From positions 1 to 49,183 of the forward strand of contig JAJDZJ010000139.1 of NCBI GenBank assembly GCA_022824685.1: a DNA stretch of 49,183 nucleotides, given 5' to 3'. Both the position numbers and the translations under genes were made by a program. Of the stretch, positions 34,981 through 43,113 are shown in pieces. The stretch is from Caldilineaceae bacterium (GTDB taxonomy: Bacteria; Chloroflexota; Anaerolineae; Caldilineales; Caldilineaceae). A model generated the notes under the pieces. It saw only the letters and a list, made by a program, of their open reading frames with translations, was not told the DNA's origin and did no database searches. Position 1 is the stretch's first letter. The number at the start of each line of letters is the position of its first letter.

Positions 34981-35009
34981 ATTCTGGAGTAAAGCGCGAT
35001 TCTTGTCAA
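34981..35009 (-). promoter_or_regulatory. Candidate sigma-70 promoter for the second minus-strand ABC unit
   Basis: On the minus strand, TTGACA at 35009-35004 is followed by 17 bases and CAGAAT at 34986-34981. It points at the binding-protein gene with a leader of roughly 140 bases. The rest of the 328-base gap (34839-35166) shows no gene. Confidence 0.5.
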
Positions 35010-35166
35010 GTACCCGGAATCGGGGGCTTTGGGAACCGTATCTGCCGCTTTGGCGTTACCCATTCCAGGTTATTTCGCGGGTTCGGGCAGCGGCGGGTAG
35101 GGAAGGCGCCGGTCATGTGTTGGCGGGTGAGAGGCAGGGATTGCGAGGAAGGTGAGCTATCGGACG

Positions 35167-36291
35167 CTACGCAAGTTCCCAGCGGACGGCGACTACATAC
35201 TGGACGATGGGGCTTTCTTGGGTCCACTCGTGGAAGACGGTGAAAAGGGTACCGTCTTTGAGCTGGATGGTGGTGGGATAGCCGATGTGCCAGTAGAGAT
35301 TGGGGACTGCTTCAGGGGGTGCGATGCCGCCGGAACTGATGACAAACTCGTTCGCGACGTCCCAGTTCAGGCCGTCCTCGGAGATGCAGCCGCGAATTCC
35401 CCAGGGGTCGCGGCGGTGGCCGTAGGTGGAGAGCATGCGGCCGTCTTGCAGGAGAGTGAGGTCGGCTGGGTAGCCCCAGAGGTTGGTGGGTTCAGGCCGG
35501 CTCCAGGATTCGCCATCATTATGTGAATGGGCGGTCCACATGTGTTGGTGCCGGTTGCGGACGCCGTGCATGGTGCGCATCATGGTGACCAAGGCGCCGT
35601 CGGCAGTGCGGGCGAGCGCGGTCTCGTCGAAGGAGATGATGTTGGCGGGGTCATAGGCAATGGTGGAATAGTATTCCCAGTCCTCTCCCTTGTTGTCGGA
35701 ACGCATGAGGTATGAGCGGACGCGTTCGTGGAGGTTGTCCGTTTCCATCCAGGCGCGTGCGAACTGGTGTCCGTGGCAGGCCATGAGCAGGGAGCCGTTG
35801 GGCAGCTCCACCACGCCGTCGATGGGCTGGCCCCAACGCATTGGCGCTACGTTGGCCTTGTAGGCGGCGGTCCACGTATAGCCGTTGTCCGAGGAGGCAG
35901 TGATGCCGACGCCGTCGACATCGCGCGTGCCGCGGGGCCTGTCCTGTGGTCCGAAATCGTCCAGCATGCCCTTCTGGTCGACAAAGGCCCACTGGAAATA
36001 GTTGACGAGGAGGGTACCATCTGAGAGTTGCGTGACGGAGGGTGTGTCGCTGCCAAAGTGATGGGTGGCGGGCCAGACAGTTACTACGGGTGTCTGATCC
36101 CACGTCAGTCCATTATCTGAGGAGCGGATCAGCAGGATGCTGTCGAAGTCGGGATGTATGTAGCCGCTGGTTTCGTTGAAGACCACGACGACATCGCCGT
36201 TCTGGAGCTGCGCGGCGCCGACCTGACATGTGTAGCGGGAGGGGTCGTGATAGAGGGTGATCTTCTCCGCGTTTTTCATGATTTGACCCAT
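35167..36291 (-). CDS. BNR-repeat (sialidase-fold) protein
   Basis: This 374-aa protein has a six-bladed propeller of the sialidase superfamily. Asp-box motifs are SSDNGLTWD, SSDNGYTWT, a degenerate SDNKGEDWE and NDGESWS. Other repeats end in YPTTIQLKDGTLF-type strands. It has no signal peptide, so unlike secreted exo-sialidases it is probably cytoplasmic. It may be a glycoside hydrolase or another sugar-processing protein acting on the imported substrate of the preceding ABC genes. The ATG at 36291 has AGAGGAC seven bases upstream; 36339 is an in-frame alternative. It lies 71 bases after the MalG gene and ends that transcript. Confidence 0.82.
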   Translation of the reverse strand: MGQIMKNAEKITLYHDPSRYTCQVGAAQLQNGDVVVVFNETSGYIHPDFDSILLIRSSDNGLTWDQTPVVTVWPATHHFGSDTPSVTQLSDGTLLVNYFQWAFVDQKGMLDDFGPQDRPRGTRDVDGVGITASSDNGYTWTAAYKANVAPMRWGQPIDGVVELPNGSLLMACHGHQFARAWMETDNLHERVRSYLMRSDNKGEDWEYYSTIAYDPANIISFDETALARTADGALVTMMRTMHGVRNRHQHMWTAHSHNDGESWSRPEPTNLWGYPADLTLLQDGRMLSTYGHRRDPWGIRGCISEDGLNWDVANEFVISSGGIAPPEAVPNLYWHIGYPTTIQLKDGTLFTVFHEWTQESPIVQYVVAVRWELA

Positions 36292-36362
36292 TTTGACGTC
36301 CTCTGCTTTCCGCCTTGTTGGTTCAGTGGACTTGCCCACTATGAGGTATTGCCGTTTCGAAG

Positions 36363-37238
36363 TCAGCCTTTTATGCCGACTTGGGTGACCCCTTCAATGA
36401 AGTAACGCTGCAGGATGAGAAAGAAGATCAGCGTTGGCAGGGCGACGATGGCGACGGCAGCCATGGCTTCGCCGTAGCCGCTCTGTGTGGAGGTGCCTTG
36501 AATGTCGAGACGCGTGTAGAAGGCCATCCCCACGGGCAGCGTTTTCCACTCCGTTTTGAAGGCGACCAGCAGCGGCCAGAGGAAGGAGTTCCAGTTGCTG
36601 GTGAAGATGAGAATGGCGCCGGCCAGCGTAGCCGGCCTCGCCAGAGGCAGCGCCACGCGCATGAAGGTACCTATACGGCTGCATCCATCGATGGCGGCTG
36701 CATCTTCCAGCTCGCGCGGGAAGGAGAGAAAGAACTGACGATACAGGTAGACCGGGAAGACACTGGCCAGGGGCGGTATGATCAGGGAAATGAAACTGTC
36801 CTGGACCTCCAGCCGCAAGACGCCGATAAAGAGCGGAACAATACTCATCTCGGGCGGGATCATCAGCGAACTGATCAGCAGCCAGAAGATGACGGAACGT
36901 CCAGGGAAGTGCATCCTCGCCAGGGCGAAGCCGGTCAGCGACCCCAACACCAGGCTGCCGGCGACAACACAGACCGAGGTCACGATACTGTTGACAAACC
37001 AGCGAATTACGGGTGTGTCCGCCACCACAGTCCGGTAGTGTTCCCAGGTAATTTCGGTGGGAATCAGGTCTACCCCCGCCATGATCAGTCGATCGGGCTT
37101 GACTGAGGTGTTGAGCATCCAGTAGAGCGGGAACAGCCACAGCAGAGCCACAACGGCGCCTGGCAACCAGATTATGAAGGTGCGGATGAAACGTAGCGAC
37201 GTTTGGTTGTAGAGAGTGCTGAGGCTCAGGTTCGACAT
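36363..37238 (-). CDS. ABC sugar transporter permease, MalG type (first minus-strand set)
   Basis: This 291-aa membrane subunit has about six helices, first FIIWLPGAVVALLWLFPLYW. The EAA loop is ELEDAAAIDGCSRIGTFMRV and the C-terminus has LQRYFIEGVTQVGIKG. It starts 21 bases after the MalF stop. With the MalF partner and the binding protein it forms an importer lacking its own ATPase. Confidence 0.92.
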   Translation of the reverse strand: MSNLSLSTLYNQTSLRFIRTFIIWLPGAVVALLWLFPLYWMLNTSVKPDRLIMAGVDLIPTEITWEHYRTVVADTPVIRWFVNSIVTSVCVVAGSLVLGSLTGFALARMHFPGRSVIFWLLISSLMIPPEMSIVPLFIGVLRLEVQDSFISLIIPPLASVFPVYLYRQFFLSFPRELEDAAAIDGCSRIGTFMRVALPLARPATLAGAILIFTSNWNSFLWPLLVAFKTEWKTLPVGMAFYTRLDIQGTSTQSGYGEAMAAVAIVALPTLIFFLILQRYFIEGVTQVGIKG

Positions 37239-37259
37239 GATCGGAATGGTTTTTGGGCT

Positions 37260-38189
37260 CTAATTGCTATGTTCCCTTACCAGGCGCGCCCGCAGGAGGG
37301 TAAACAGGAGAATTGTCAGGAAGAGAAGGAGAGAAAGAGCGGCGGCAAAGCCGAGGCGAAAGCGGACAAATCCCTCATGGTAGATATAGGAAACGATGGT
37401 GGCTGAATGACCGCCCGGACCGCCGCCTGTCATCAGATAGACCTGGCCAAAGATACGGAAGGCGCTGATGATTTCGAGTGTAATGACCAGCCCCAGCGCC
37501 GGAGTCAGGAGAGGAAGGGTTATTCGCCAGAACGCCTGCCAGGCCGAGGCGCCGTCGATGACGGCAGCTTCTCCCATTTCGGCCGGAATCTCTTTGAGTC
37601 CGGCCAGTAGGATAACCATGTGGAATCCCACCGCCTGCCAGATGGTGACAAGGGAGATCGACTGGATCACCCACTTGCTTGTGGTCAGCCAACCCTGTTT
37701 GGGGATTCCGATGCCGTAGAGCGCCAGGTTGAGAAGGCCGGTCTCCTTCTCGAAAATCCAGATCCAGATGATGGCGGTGACGGTAATGGCGACGACATGG
37801 GGCGCAAAAAAGGCTGTCCGGATCGGGCCCGACAGCCACTGTTCGCGGTTGATCCATAGCGCCATCAACAGGGCAACGAGCACGGTTCCCGGCACAACGA
37901 GAGCGGCCATCTGAAAGGTATTGCCCCAGACCTTGGGGATCCAGTCATCCTGCATTGCTTCGCGGAAGTTGTCGAGCCCGACCCATTCCGGGTCACCGAC
38001 GATACCCCATTCGTTGAAGCTGATGTAGATTCCGAAGAATATGGGGAGGAGGGTGATAACGATGAAGATGAGAGCGAACGGCAGAATGAAGAGGTACGCC
38101 TGCCAGTCGACGCGGCGTCCACGGTATCTGATTCTGGAGAGTCGGGAAAGCCAACCGTCTGGCGCGGCTCTGTCTGCAAGGTGGGTCAT
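37260..38189 (-). CDS. ABC sugar transporter permease, MalF type (first minus-strand set)
   Basis: This 309-aa membrane subunit has a basic cytoplasmic leader and then helices starting AYLFILPFALIFIVITLLPI. The EAA loop is EMGEAAVIDGASAWQAFWRI. It starts 79 bases after the binding-protein stop, with a strong stem-loop in between. No clear Shine-Dalgarno sequence is seen at its ATG. Confidence 0.92.
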   Translation of the reverse strand: MTHLADRAAPDGWLSRLSRIRYRGRRVDWQAYLFILPFALIFIVITLLPIFFGIYISFNEWGIVGDPEWVGLDNFREAMQDDWIPKVWGNTFQMAALVVPGTVLVALLMALWINREQWLSGPIRTAFFAPHVVAITVTAIIWIWIFEKETGLLNLALYGIGIPKQGWLTTSKWVIQSISLVTIWQAVGFHMVILLAGLKEIPAEMGEAAVIDGASAWQAFWRITLPLLTPALGLVITLEIISAFRIFGQVYLMTGGGPGGHSATIVSYIYHEGFVRFRLGFAAALSLLLFLTILLFTLLRARLVREHSN

Positions 38190-38210
38190 GCACAGGGTTC
38201 TCGGTTACAG

Positions 38211-38259
38211 GGAGTCCGGGCAGAATGTCACCCGTCGCGAACCATTCCGCCCGGACTCC
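38211..38259 (-). terminator. Strong stem-loop between binding-protein and permease genes (first minus-strand set)
   Basis: GGAGTCCGGGC pairs with GCCCGGACTCC over 11 bp; after one mismatch the stem extends by GAATG/CATTC, with a loop of about 15 bases. It begins ten bases past the binding-protein stop. Its position matches that of the stem-loop at 33449-33484, but the sequence is unrelated. Confidence 0.65.
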
Positions 38260-38268
38260 TGGCATTTA

Positions 38269-39678
38269 TCAGCTGCGATCATCCAGTATCTTCTGCCAGG
38301 CCGCTTCGAGATCGGCCAGGCCTTCTTCGATGCTCTTCTCGCGTGCCCAAACCGGATCCATGGCCTTGGGCACGGTTGAGCTGCTGCCGGCGTAGAAGGC
38401 AAACTCGCCGCCGTCGACCATGTTCAGATAGTCGAAGAAGCTGTACTCGACGGCTTCGGCAAAGGGTTTGCGCAGTTCCCAATCGAGGCCAAGGGTCATG
38501 TAATCCGGATCGTCCAGAATGGAGCGCCGGGGCGGGGCGCCGCGTCCTTCGGTCACCCACAGCATGCAGTTATCCGAGAACCATTTGATTACCTTGGCTC
38601 CCGCGACCAGATGATCTTCGGTGCGGCCGTCGGCTGTGAAGAGCGCGAGGCCGTACTCGCGGGCCTCGGTTGTCAGCGTGTCGCCAATCAGCGAAACGGG
38701 GGCGGTGATAAAGTCAAGGCCTTCGGTGTTCACATAGCCGAAGAGTGTCCACGGACCGGTCCAGAAGATGGACCCTACCTGCTGGCCGAATGCGCCGTAG
38801 CGATCGGCAACGTCGCGGGATGACATCTCGTGCTCGTCGAAGGTATCCAGCACCCACTGCGCGGCTGCGATCGGAGCTTCGGTGTCATTGAAGGTGACGG
38901 ACGAGCGGTCTGCGTTGAGGGGCTGCGCGCCAAGCTGCTGGGCGATGATGCCGAAGACCACGTTGGGCTGCACGCTGGAGCCGGTCATGAGGAACCCTGA
39001 GCGCGTGATCTGGTCCCCTTCCTTTACGGTCATCGCTTTGGACCACTCGATCAGTGAGGGGCCGTCGGCAGGTGGATTGCTGATGTCCAAGCCGGCTTCT
39101 TCGGCATGGCCGGCATTGATCAGTGCGGCGATTGGCAGAATATCCATCGTAATGGAATAGAGTTCCCCGTCCAGAGAAGACCACTCGATGTACTGGGGCA
39201 GGAAGTCGTCCAGATCCAGCCCCACCGTCTCCATCAGGTCATCCAGAGGCGTAAGCCCGCCGGCCTGATGCCAGACGGCGACATCGTTCATCGTGCGGAA
39301 GGAGATATCGGGCGGGTCACCGGTGGCGATTGAGGCCATGATCTTCGTCCCCATTTCACCGCCGCCGACCTGCTCATACTCGAGGGTGATGTCCGGATGT
39401 TCATTTACCTCGTTGTAGTTTGCGCAGAAGCGTTCCCAGACTTGTGCGTCGGAGGCGCCCAGGTCATACCACATGACGATTGTTTCCTGCATCGGGACGG
39501 GGGCTTCTTCCTCAGCCGCGCTTTCCTCGGCAGCCGGGGCCGGCGCGCAAGATGCCAACGAAGTCATTGCAAGGCCGCCGAGGCCGACGGCCATCCCGCG
39601 CATCAGGGCGCGCCGGCTGAGCTTTGGTGAACCTGCACTGTCGTACGTGACCCTGTCTTTGGACTGTGCTTCATTCAT
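38269..39678 (-). CDS. Tat-exported ABC sugar-binding lipoprotein (family 1)
   Basis: This 469-aa extracellular binding protein has a twin-arginine signal, SRRALMRG at Arg22-Arg23, a hydrophobic stretch and lipobox ending at Cys44 (LASC), then an Ala/Glu-rich linker. The mature part begins ETIVMWYDLGA, and the family-1 lobe motifs (GDPPDISFRTMND) follow. The ATG at 39678 has AGAGGAGG about nine bases upstream and is preferred over 39708. It is the first gene of an operon with MalF, MalG and the BNR-repeat protein. A consensus -10 lies about 100 bases upstream. Its differing N-terminus and low similarity to the other two binding proteins suggest a different ligand. Confidence 0.93.
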   Translation of the reverse strand: MNEAQSKDRVTYDSAGSPKLSRRALMRGMAVGLGGLAMTSLASCAPAPAAEESAAEEEAPVPMQETIVMWYDLGASDAQVWERFCANYNEVNEHPDITLEYEQVGGGEMGTKIMASIATGDPPDISFRTMNDVAVWHQAGGLTPLDDLMETVGLDLDDFLPQYIEWSSLDGELYSITMDILPIAALINAGHAEEAGLDISNPPADGPSLIEWSKAMTVKEGDQITRSGFLMTGSSVQPNVVFGIIAQQLGAQPLNADRSSVTFNDTEAPIAAAQWVLDTFDEHEMSSRDVADRYGAFGQQVGSIFWTGPWTLFGYVNTEGLDFITAPVSLIGDTLTTEAREYGLALFTADGRTEDHLVAGAKVIKWFSDNCMLWVTEGRGAPPRRSILDDPDYMTLGLDWELRKPFAEAVEYSFFDYLNMVDGGEFAFYAGSSSTVPKAMDPVWAREKSIEEGLADLEAAWQKILDDRS

Positions 39679-39775
39679 GGCTGCTCGCCTCCTCTTTGGT
39701 GACTGCAATGATACCTGATTTCAAGTTGTTCTGGCACGAGCGACGGGTTGAAGCATGCAATGCTGATACTGAGCT

Positions 39776-39803
39776 ATTATAGTCACACTATATTGCAGTT
39801 CAA
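39776..39803 (-). promoter_or_regulatory. Candidate promoter for the first minus-strand ABC operon
   Basis: On the minus strand TTGAAC at 39803-39798 is followed by 16 bases and a perfect TATAAT at 39781-39776. The region is AT-rich relative to its surroundings, as expected for a strong promoter. Confidence 0.55.
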
Positions 39804-39942
39804 AATAACATTATTTTATCAGGAGTGGCCATACCGCTGTTTGGCAGCGGCGGATTGTCCTTACCGTTGGAGCCCGCGACAACCTGACTGGTTGACTCTT
39901 TCAGAGCTGGTAAGCGCGCCGGACAGGCGTCCTCGGCGGGGT

Positions 39943-40068
39943 GCGTTCTGCGCTGCCTAAATTAGGATTTGCGGAATTCTTGGGGATTTTCAGGATGGCT
40001 GGCGGGGGGCGTTCTGCGCTGTCTGAATCAGGACTTTTGGGATTTTCGGGATGGCTGGCGACCGGCGG
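39943..40068 (+). repeat. Two tandem imperfect repeat units
   Basis: Unit 1 (39943-40005) and unit 2 (40010-40060) both start GCGTTCTGCGCTG, then carry an A-rich AAT-AGGATT-type core, a GGGATTTT tract and GGATGGCTGGCG. Unit 2 lacks about nine bases of the core. A degenerate third copy is at 8349-8405. Non-coding dispersed repeat. Confidence 0.65.
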
Positions 40069-40084
40069 AGGGGGTCTGCAGGCG

Positions 40085-40130
40085 GTGTCCCCTCGTACAA
40101 GGGAGGGCCGAAGGCCCGACCGCCCAAAGG
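40085..40130 (+). repeat. Partial copy of the GTGTC...GACCGCCCA repeat, copy 3
   Basis: Only the right half is retained: CAAGGGAGGGCCGAAGGCCC followed by GACCGCCCAAAGG, nearly identical to the right half of the copy at 21091-21157. A purine-rich tract follows. The 39679-40241 gap holds only this, the tandem repeats and the promoter. Confidence 0.65.
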
Positions 40131-40241
40131 CTAAGGAGAGGGTGGAGATGAGTGAGGAGTGAGAATAAAAGGGAGTAAGAAGAGAGAAACGGATTCGCAA
40201 GGAGGCGTCGGTGAGCGATAAAACGTTGATGGATGGAGCGA

Positions 40242-40553
40242 CTACTCTTTCGGGGAGGAGGGGGGCGCAGGGTCCGTGCGCTGGAGGAGCTGTTTGAGCG
40301 TTGCCTGGGATCTTTCGGCCTTGCTCTGTCCCTGGATCACGGCTGAGGTGACTTTGGCGGCCGCCTCTTCAGTCTTGGCGCGCGCCTGACCGCTGGCGTC
40401 CTGCAGGCGTTCAAGGCCGGACTGGGCGCCGCCCAACACTTTTCTCATGCCCTGCACGGCCAGAAAGGAGATGGCCAGTGGAATAAGACAGATCAGGAAG
40501 AAGAATATTGAGATCCAGACGACGGACAGATTGCGCCAGAATTCGAGGGTCAT
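40242..40553 (-). CDS. Small membrane protein with Ala-rich helical tail
   Basis: This is a 103-aa protein of unknown function. A short N-terminus leads into one strong transmembrane helix (VVWISIFFFLICLIPLAISFL). A long amphipathic, Ala/Gln/Lys-rich helix (ERLQDASGQARAKTEEAAAK) then continues to a Pro/Ser-rich end. Single-pass proteins with apolipoprotein-like tails often act in the envelope. The ATG at 40553 gives a clean start; the upstream open frame is Cys/Arg-rich and unlikely. It is divergent from the RhaEW gene. Confidence 0.6.
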   Translation of the reverse strand: MTLEFWRNLSVVWISIFFFLICLIPLAISFLAVQGMRKVLGGAQSGLERLQDASGQARAKTEEAAAKVTSAVIQGQSKAERSQATLKQLLQRTDPAPPSSPKE

Positions 40554-40847
40554 GGGATGGCGTGGGTGGTCAGTGAGAACCGGTCGTTGAGGCCTGCAAA
40601 CCGCCAAAATTGGGCCGAATGGCAGGCTGTGCCGCGCCCGAATTGTAACAAAGGCGGCGGCGCACGTCCAGATTTGGCTGCCCCTTTCCCTGAGGCCAAA
40701 TGTTAGCGCAGCCCTGCGCTTTCTGCTACACTGCCAACTGCGGCGGCCAGGCGGCAGCGGCTCGCGACCAGGCAGGACGCTGAGGCAAATGGGCGCCGGG
40801 CACTGATCACAGACTACATGCCTTCTCTGCAACTTCGGAGTTTCGAT
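40554..40847. other. Divergent intergenic region
   Basis: About 290 bases separate the small membrane gene from the RhaEW gene. AGCGCA-GCCC-TGCGCT followed by TTTCT at 40705-40724 is a small hairpin. TACACT at 40727-40732 with TTAGCG 18 bases upstream is a weak candidate promoter for the plus strand. Nothing else is evident. Confidence 0.35.
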
Positions 40848-43037
40848 ATGACTGCACCCAGCGACTATCAACACGTATCCTACTTGTGGGACGACGAGAA
40901 GGCGGCGGAGCTTGATCCGGTCGGCCGTCTTGTTTACCGCTCCAATCTGCTTGGCGAGGACCAGCGCATCACCAACACGGGGGGCGGCAACACGTCTTCC
41001 AAGTATATGGAGACGGATCCGCTGACGGGCGAACTGGTCGAGGTGCTGTGGGTCAAGGGTTCGGGGGGCGACCTGCGCACGTCGAAACGGGCGAACTTTT
41101 CATCGCTCTATATGGATAAGATCCGGCAGTTGCAGGCGATATACGATGCTGCCGACGTGAAGGGCGTCAAGACGCCGATAGAAGACGAGATGGTGGGCCA
41201 GTATCTCCATTGCGTCTACGACCTCAACACGCGCGCATCGTCGATCGACACGCCGCTGCATGCGTTTATTCCCGCGCCGATCGTGGACCACACGCATCCC
41301 AATGCGGTGATTGCGATCGCTGCGGCGGAGGATGGCGAGGCGCTGACCGCGGAGATTTTCGGTGATCAGCTGGGCTGGGTAGGGTGGCAGCGGCCCGGCT
41401 TCGACCTGGGGCTGGTGATGGGGGAGATGGCGGCCGCGAACCCGGGGATGGAAGGCATCATGATGGGTGGTCACGGGCTGATCAACTGGGCCGGGGACGA
41501 CAAAGCCTGCTACGATTTGAGCCTGGATATCATCGAGAAGGCGGCCCTCTACATTGAGAGCAGAGACAGGGGCGCGAATACGTTTGGCGGCCGGAAGTAC
41601 GCGTCGCTCGGCGACGACGAGCGGGATGCCCTGTTGGTGAAACTGCTGCCGGCGCTGCGCGGCATGGTCAGCCAGGAGAATGTTTTTGTCGGCACGGTGC
41701 AGGCGGACGAGGCGATAATGCGCTTCGTGAACAGCCGCGACGCGGCCCGCCTGGCTGAGCTGGGCACCTCCTGTCCCGATCATTTCCTGCGTACCAAGAT
41801 CAAGCCCCTCTACGTGGACTGGGACCCGGAGACGAGGGATCATGAAGCGCTGCTGGCGAAACTGGAGGAAGGCCTGGCCGCGTACCGACAGGACTACGCT
41901 GACTATTACAACGCGCACAAGCGGCCCGATTCCCCTGCAATGCGAGACCCGAACCCGACGGTGATTCTCATTCCGGGGGTGGGCATGATCGCGTGGGGCA
42001 AGAACAAGAGCGAGAGCCGGGTGACGGCGGAGTTCTACACCTGCGCGGTGGAGGTGATGCGCGGCGCGGAGACGGTCAGCAAGTACGCGGCGCTGCCCAA
42101 GCAGGAGGCCTTTGACATCGAGTACTGGCTGCTTGAGGAGGCCAAGCTGCGGCGGATGCCGCCAGAGCAGGAGCTGGCGCGTAACGTGGTCGTGGTGGTC
42201 GGCGCGGGCAGCGGCATTGGCAGGGCGGTGGCGCGCCGCGTGGCAGAGGAGGGCGCGCACGTGGTGTGCGCGGACCTGAACGCGGAGGCGGCGCAGGCGA
42301 CCGCGGACGAGCTGACGGAGATATATGGAGTCGGAATCGGCGTTGCCGGCACGGGGATTTCGGCCTGCGGGCCGGCAATCGGGCTGGGCGTGGACGTGGG
42401 TGACCGGGCGAGCGTGCAGGCGCTCTTCAACCAGACGCTGCTGGCCTACGGCGGGCTCGACCATCTGGTGATTACGGCGGGATACTACTACCCGCCGGAT
42501 GCCGGCGGCCAGATTCCCGACGAGAGGTGGGACACCACGTTCGACGTGAACGTGAAGGGGGCCTATATTGTCGCGGATGAGGCGCGCAAGATCTGGGAGG
42601 CGCAGGGGCTGCCCGGCTCGCTGGTGATCGCGACGAGCGTCAACGGCGCGGTGGCCAAGAAGGGTTCGCTGGCCTACGACACGAGCAAGGCGGCGGCGAA
42701 CCACCTGGTGCGGGAGCTGGCGATTGAACTGGCGCCCAACGTGCGGGTGAACGGGCTGGCCCCGGCCACGGTGGTGACGGGCAGCTCGATGTTTCCGAGA
42801 GAGCGTGTAATTTCGGGGCTGCGGAAGTACGGCCTTCCGTTCGACGAAAGTGAGGAAACGGACGCTCTGCGAGACCGGCTGGCGCAGTTTTACGCTGAGC
42901 GCACGCTGACGAAGCAGGCGATTCTGCCGGAGGACCAGGCCGAGGCCGCCTACCTCCTGCTGAGCGGGGCGCTGGCCAAGACGACGGGGCAGATTCTGAA
43001 CGTGGACGGCGGGCTGGTGGAGGCGTTCCTGCGCTAG
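40848..43037 (+). CDS. rhaEW: Bifunctional rhamnulose-1-phosphate aldolase/lactaldehyde dehydrogenase type protein
   Basis: This 729-aa fusion joins two enzymes. The N-terminal half is a class II aldolase with GGGNTSSK, zinc-ligand-type HTHPNAVI and GGHGLINW motifs. The C-terminal half is a short-chain dehydrogenase with the nucleotide loop VGAGSGIGRA, and YDTSKAAANH holding the Tyr-Lys pair. This matches the RhaEW type, known from Chloroflexus and Bacillus, which splits L-rhamnulose 1-phosphate to dihydroxyacetone phosphate and L-lactaldehyde and oxidises the latter to lactate. The ATG at 40848 has GGAG seven bases upstream. No other rhamnose genes (isomerase, kinase) are present, so it may act on another deoxy-sugar phosphate. 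An amidase follows. Confidence 0.9.
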   Translation: MTAPSDYQHVSYLWDDEKAAELDPVGRLVYRSNLLGEDQRITNTGGGNTSSKYMETDPLTGELVEVLWVKGSGGDLRTSKRANFSSLYMDKIRQLQAIYDAADVKGVKTPIEDEMVGQYLHCVYDLNTRASSIDTPLHAFIPAPIVDHTHPNAVIAIAAAEDGEALTAEIFGDQLGWVGWQRPGFDLGLVMGEMAAANPGMEGIMMGGHGLINWAGDDKACYDLSLDIIEKAALYIESRDRGANTFGGRKYASLGDDERDALLVKLLPALRGMVSQENVFVGTVQADEAIMRFVNSRDAARLAELGTSCPDHFLRTKIKPLYVDWDPETRDHEALLAKLEEGLAAYRQDYADYYNAHKRPDSPAMRDPNPTVILIPGVGMIAWGKNKSESRVTAEFYTCAVEVMRGAETVSKYAALPKQEAFDIEYWLLEEAKLRRMPPEQELARNVVVVVGAGSGIGRAVARRVAEEGAHVVCADLNAEAAQATADELTEIYGVGIGVAGTGISACGPAIGLGVDVGDRASVQALFNQTLLAYGGLDHLVITAGYYYPPDAGGQIPDERWDTTFDVNVKGAYIVADEARKIWEAQGLPGSLVIATSVNGAVAKKGSLAYDTSKAAANHLVRELAIELAPNVRVNGLAPATVVTGSSMFPRERVISGLRKYGLPFDESEETDALRDRLAQFYAERTLTKQAILPEDQAEAAYLLLSGALAKTTGQILNVDGGLVEAFLR

Positions 43038-43113
43038 TGGAACGGAACGAATGGTTGGACCGACTGCTACAGAGAAAAACATCGTTTTACGTGTGCGATA
43101 GGGAGAAAAGTTG

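Noticed and set aside
41100-43082. 660-codon open frame on the minus strand opposite the RhaEW gene
   Set aside because: Arg/His/Leu-rich antisense of a gene with clear aldolase and dehydrogenase motifs; no ribosome-binding site.
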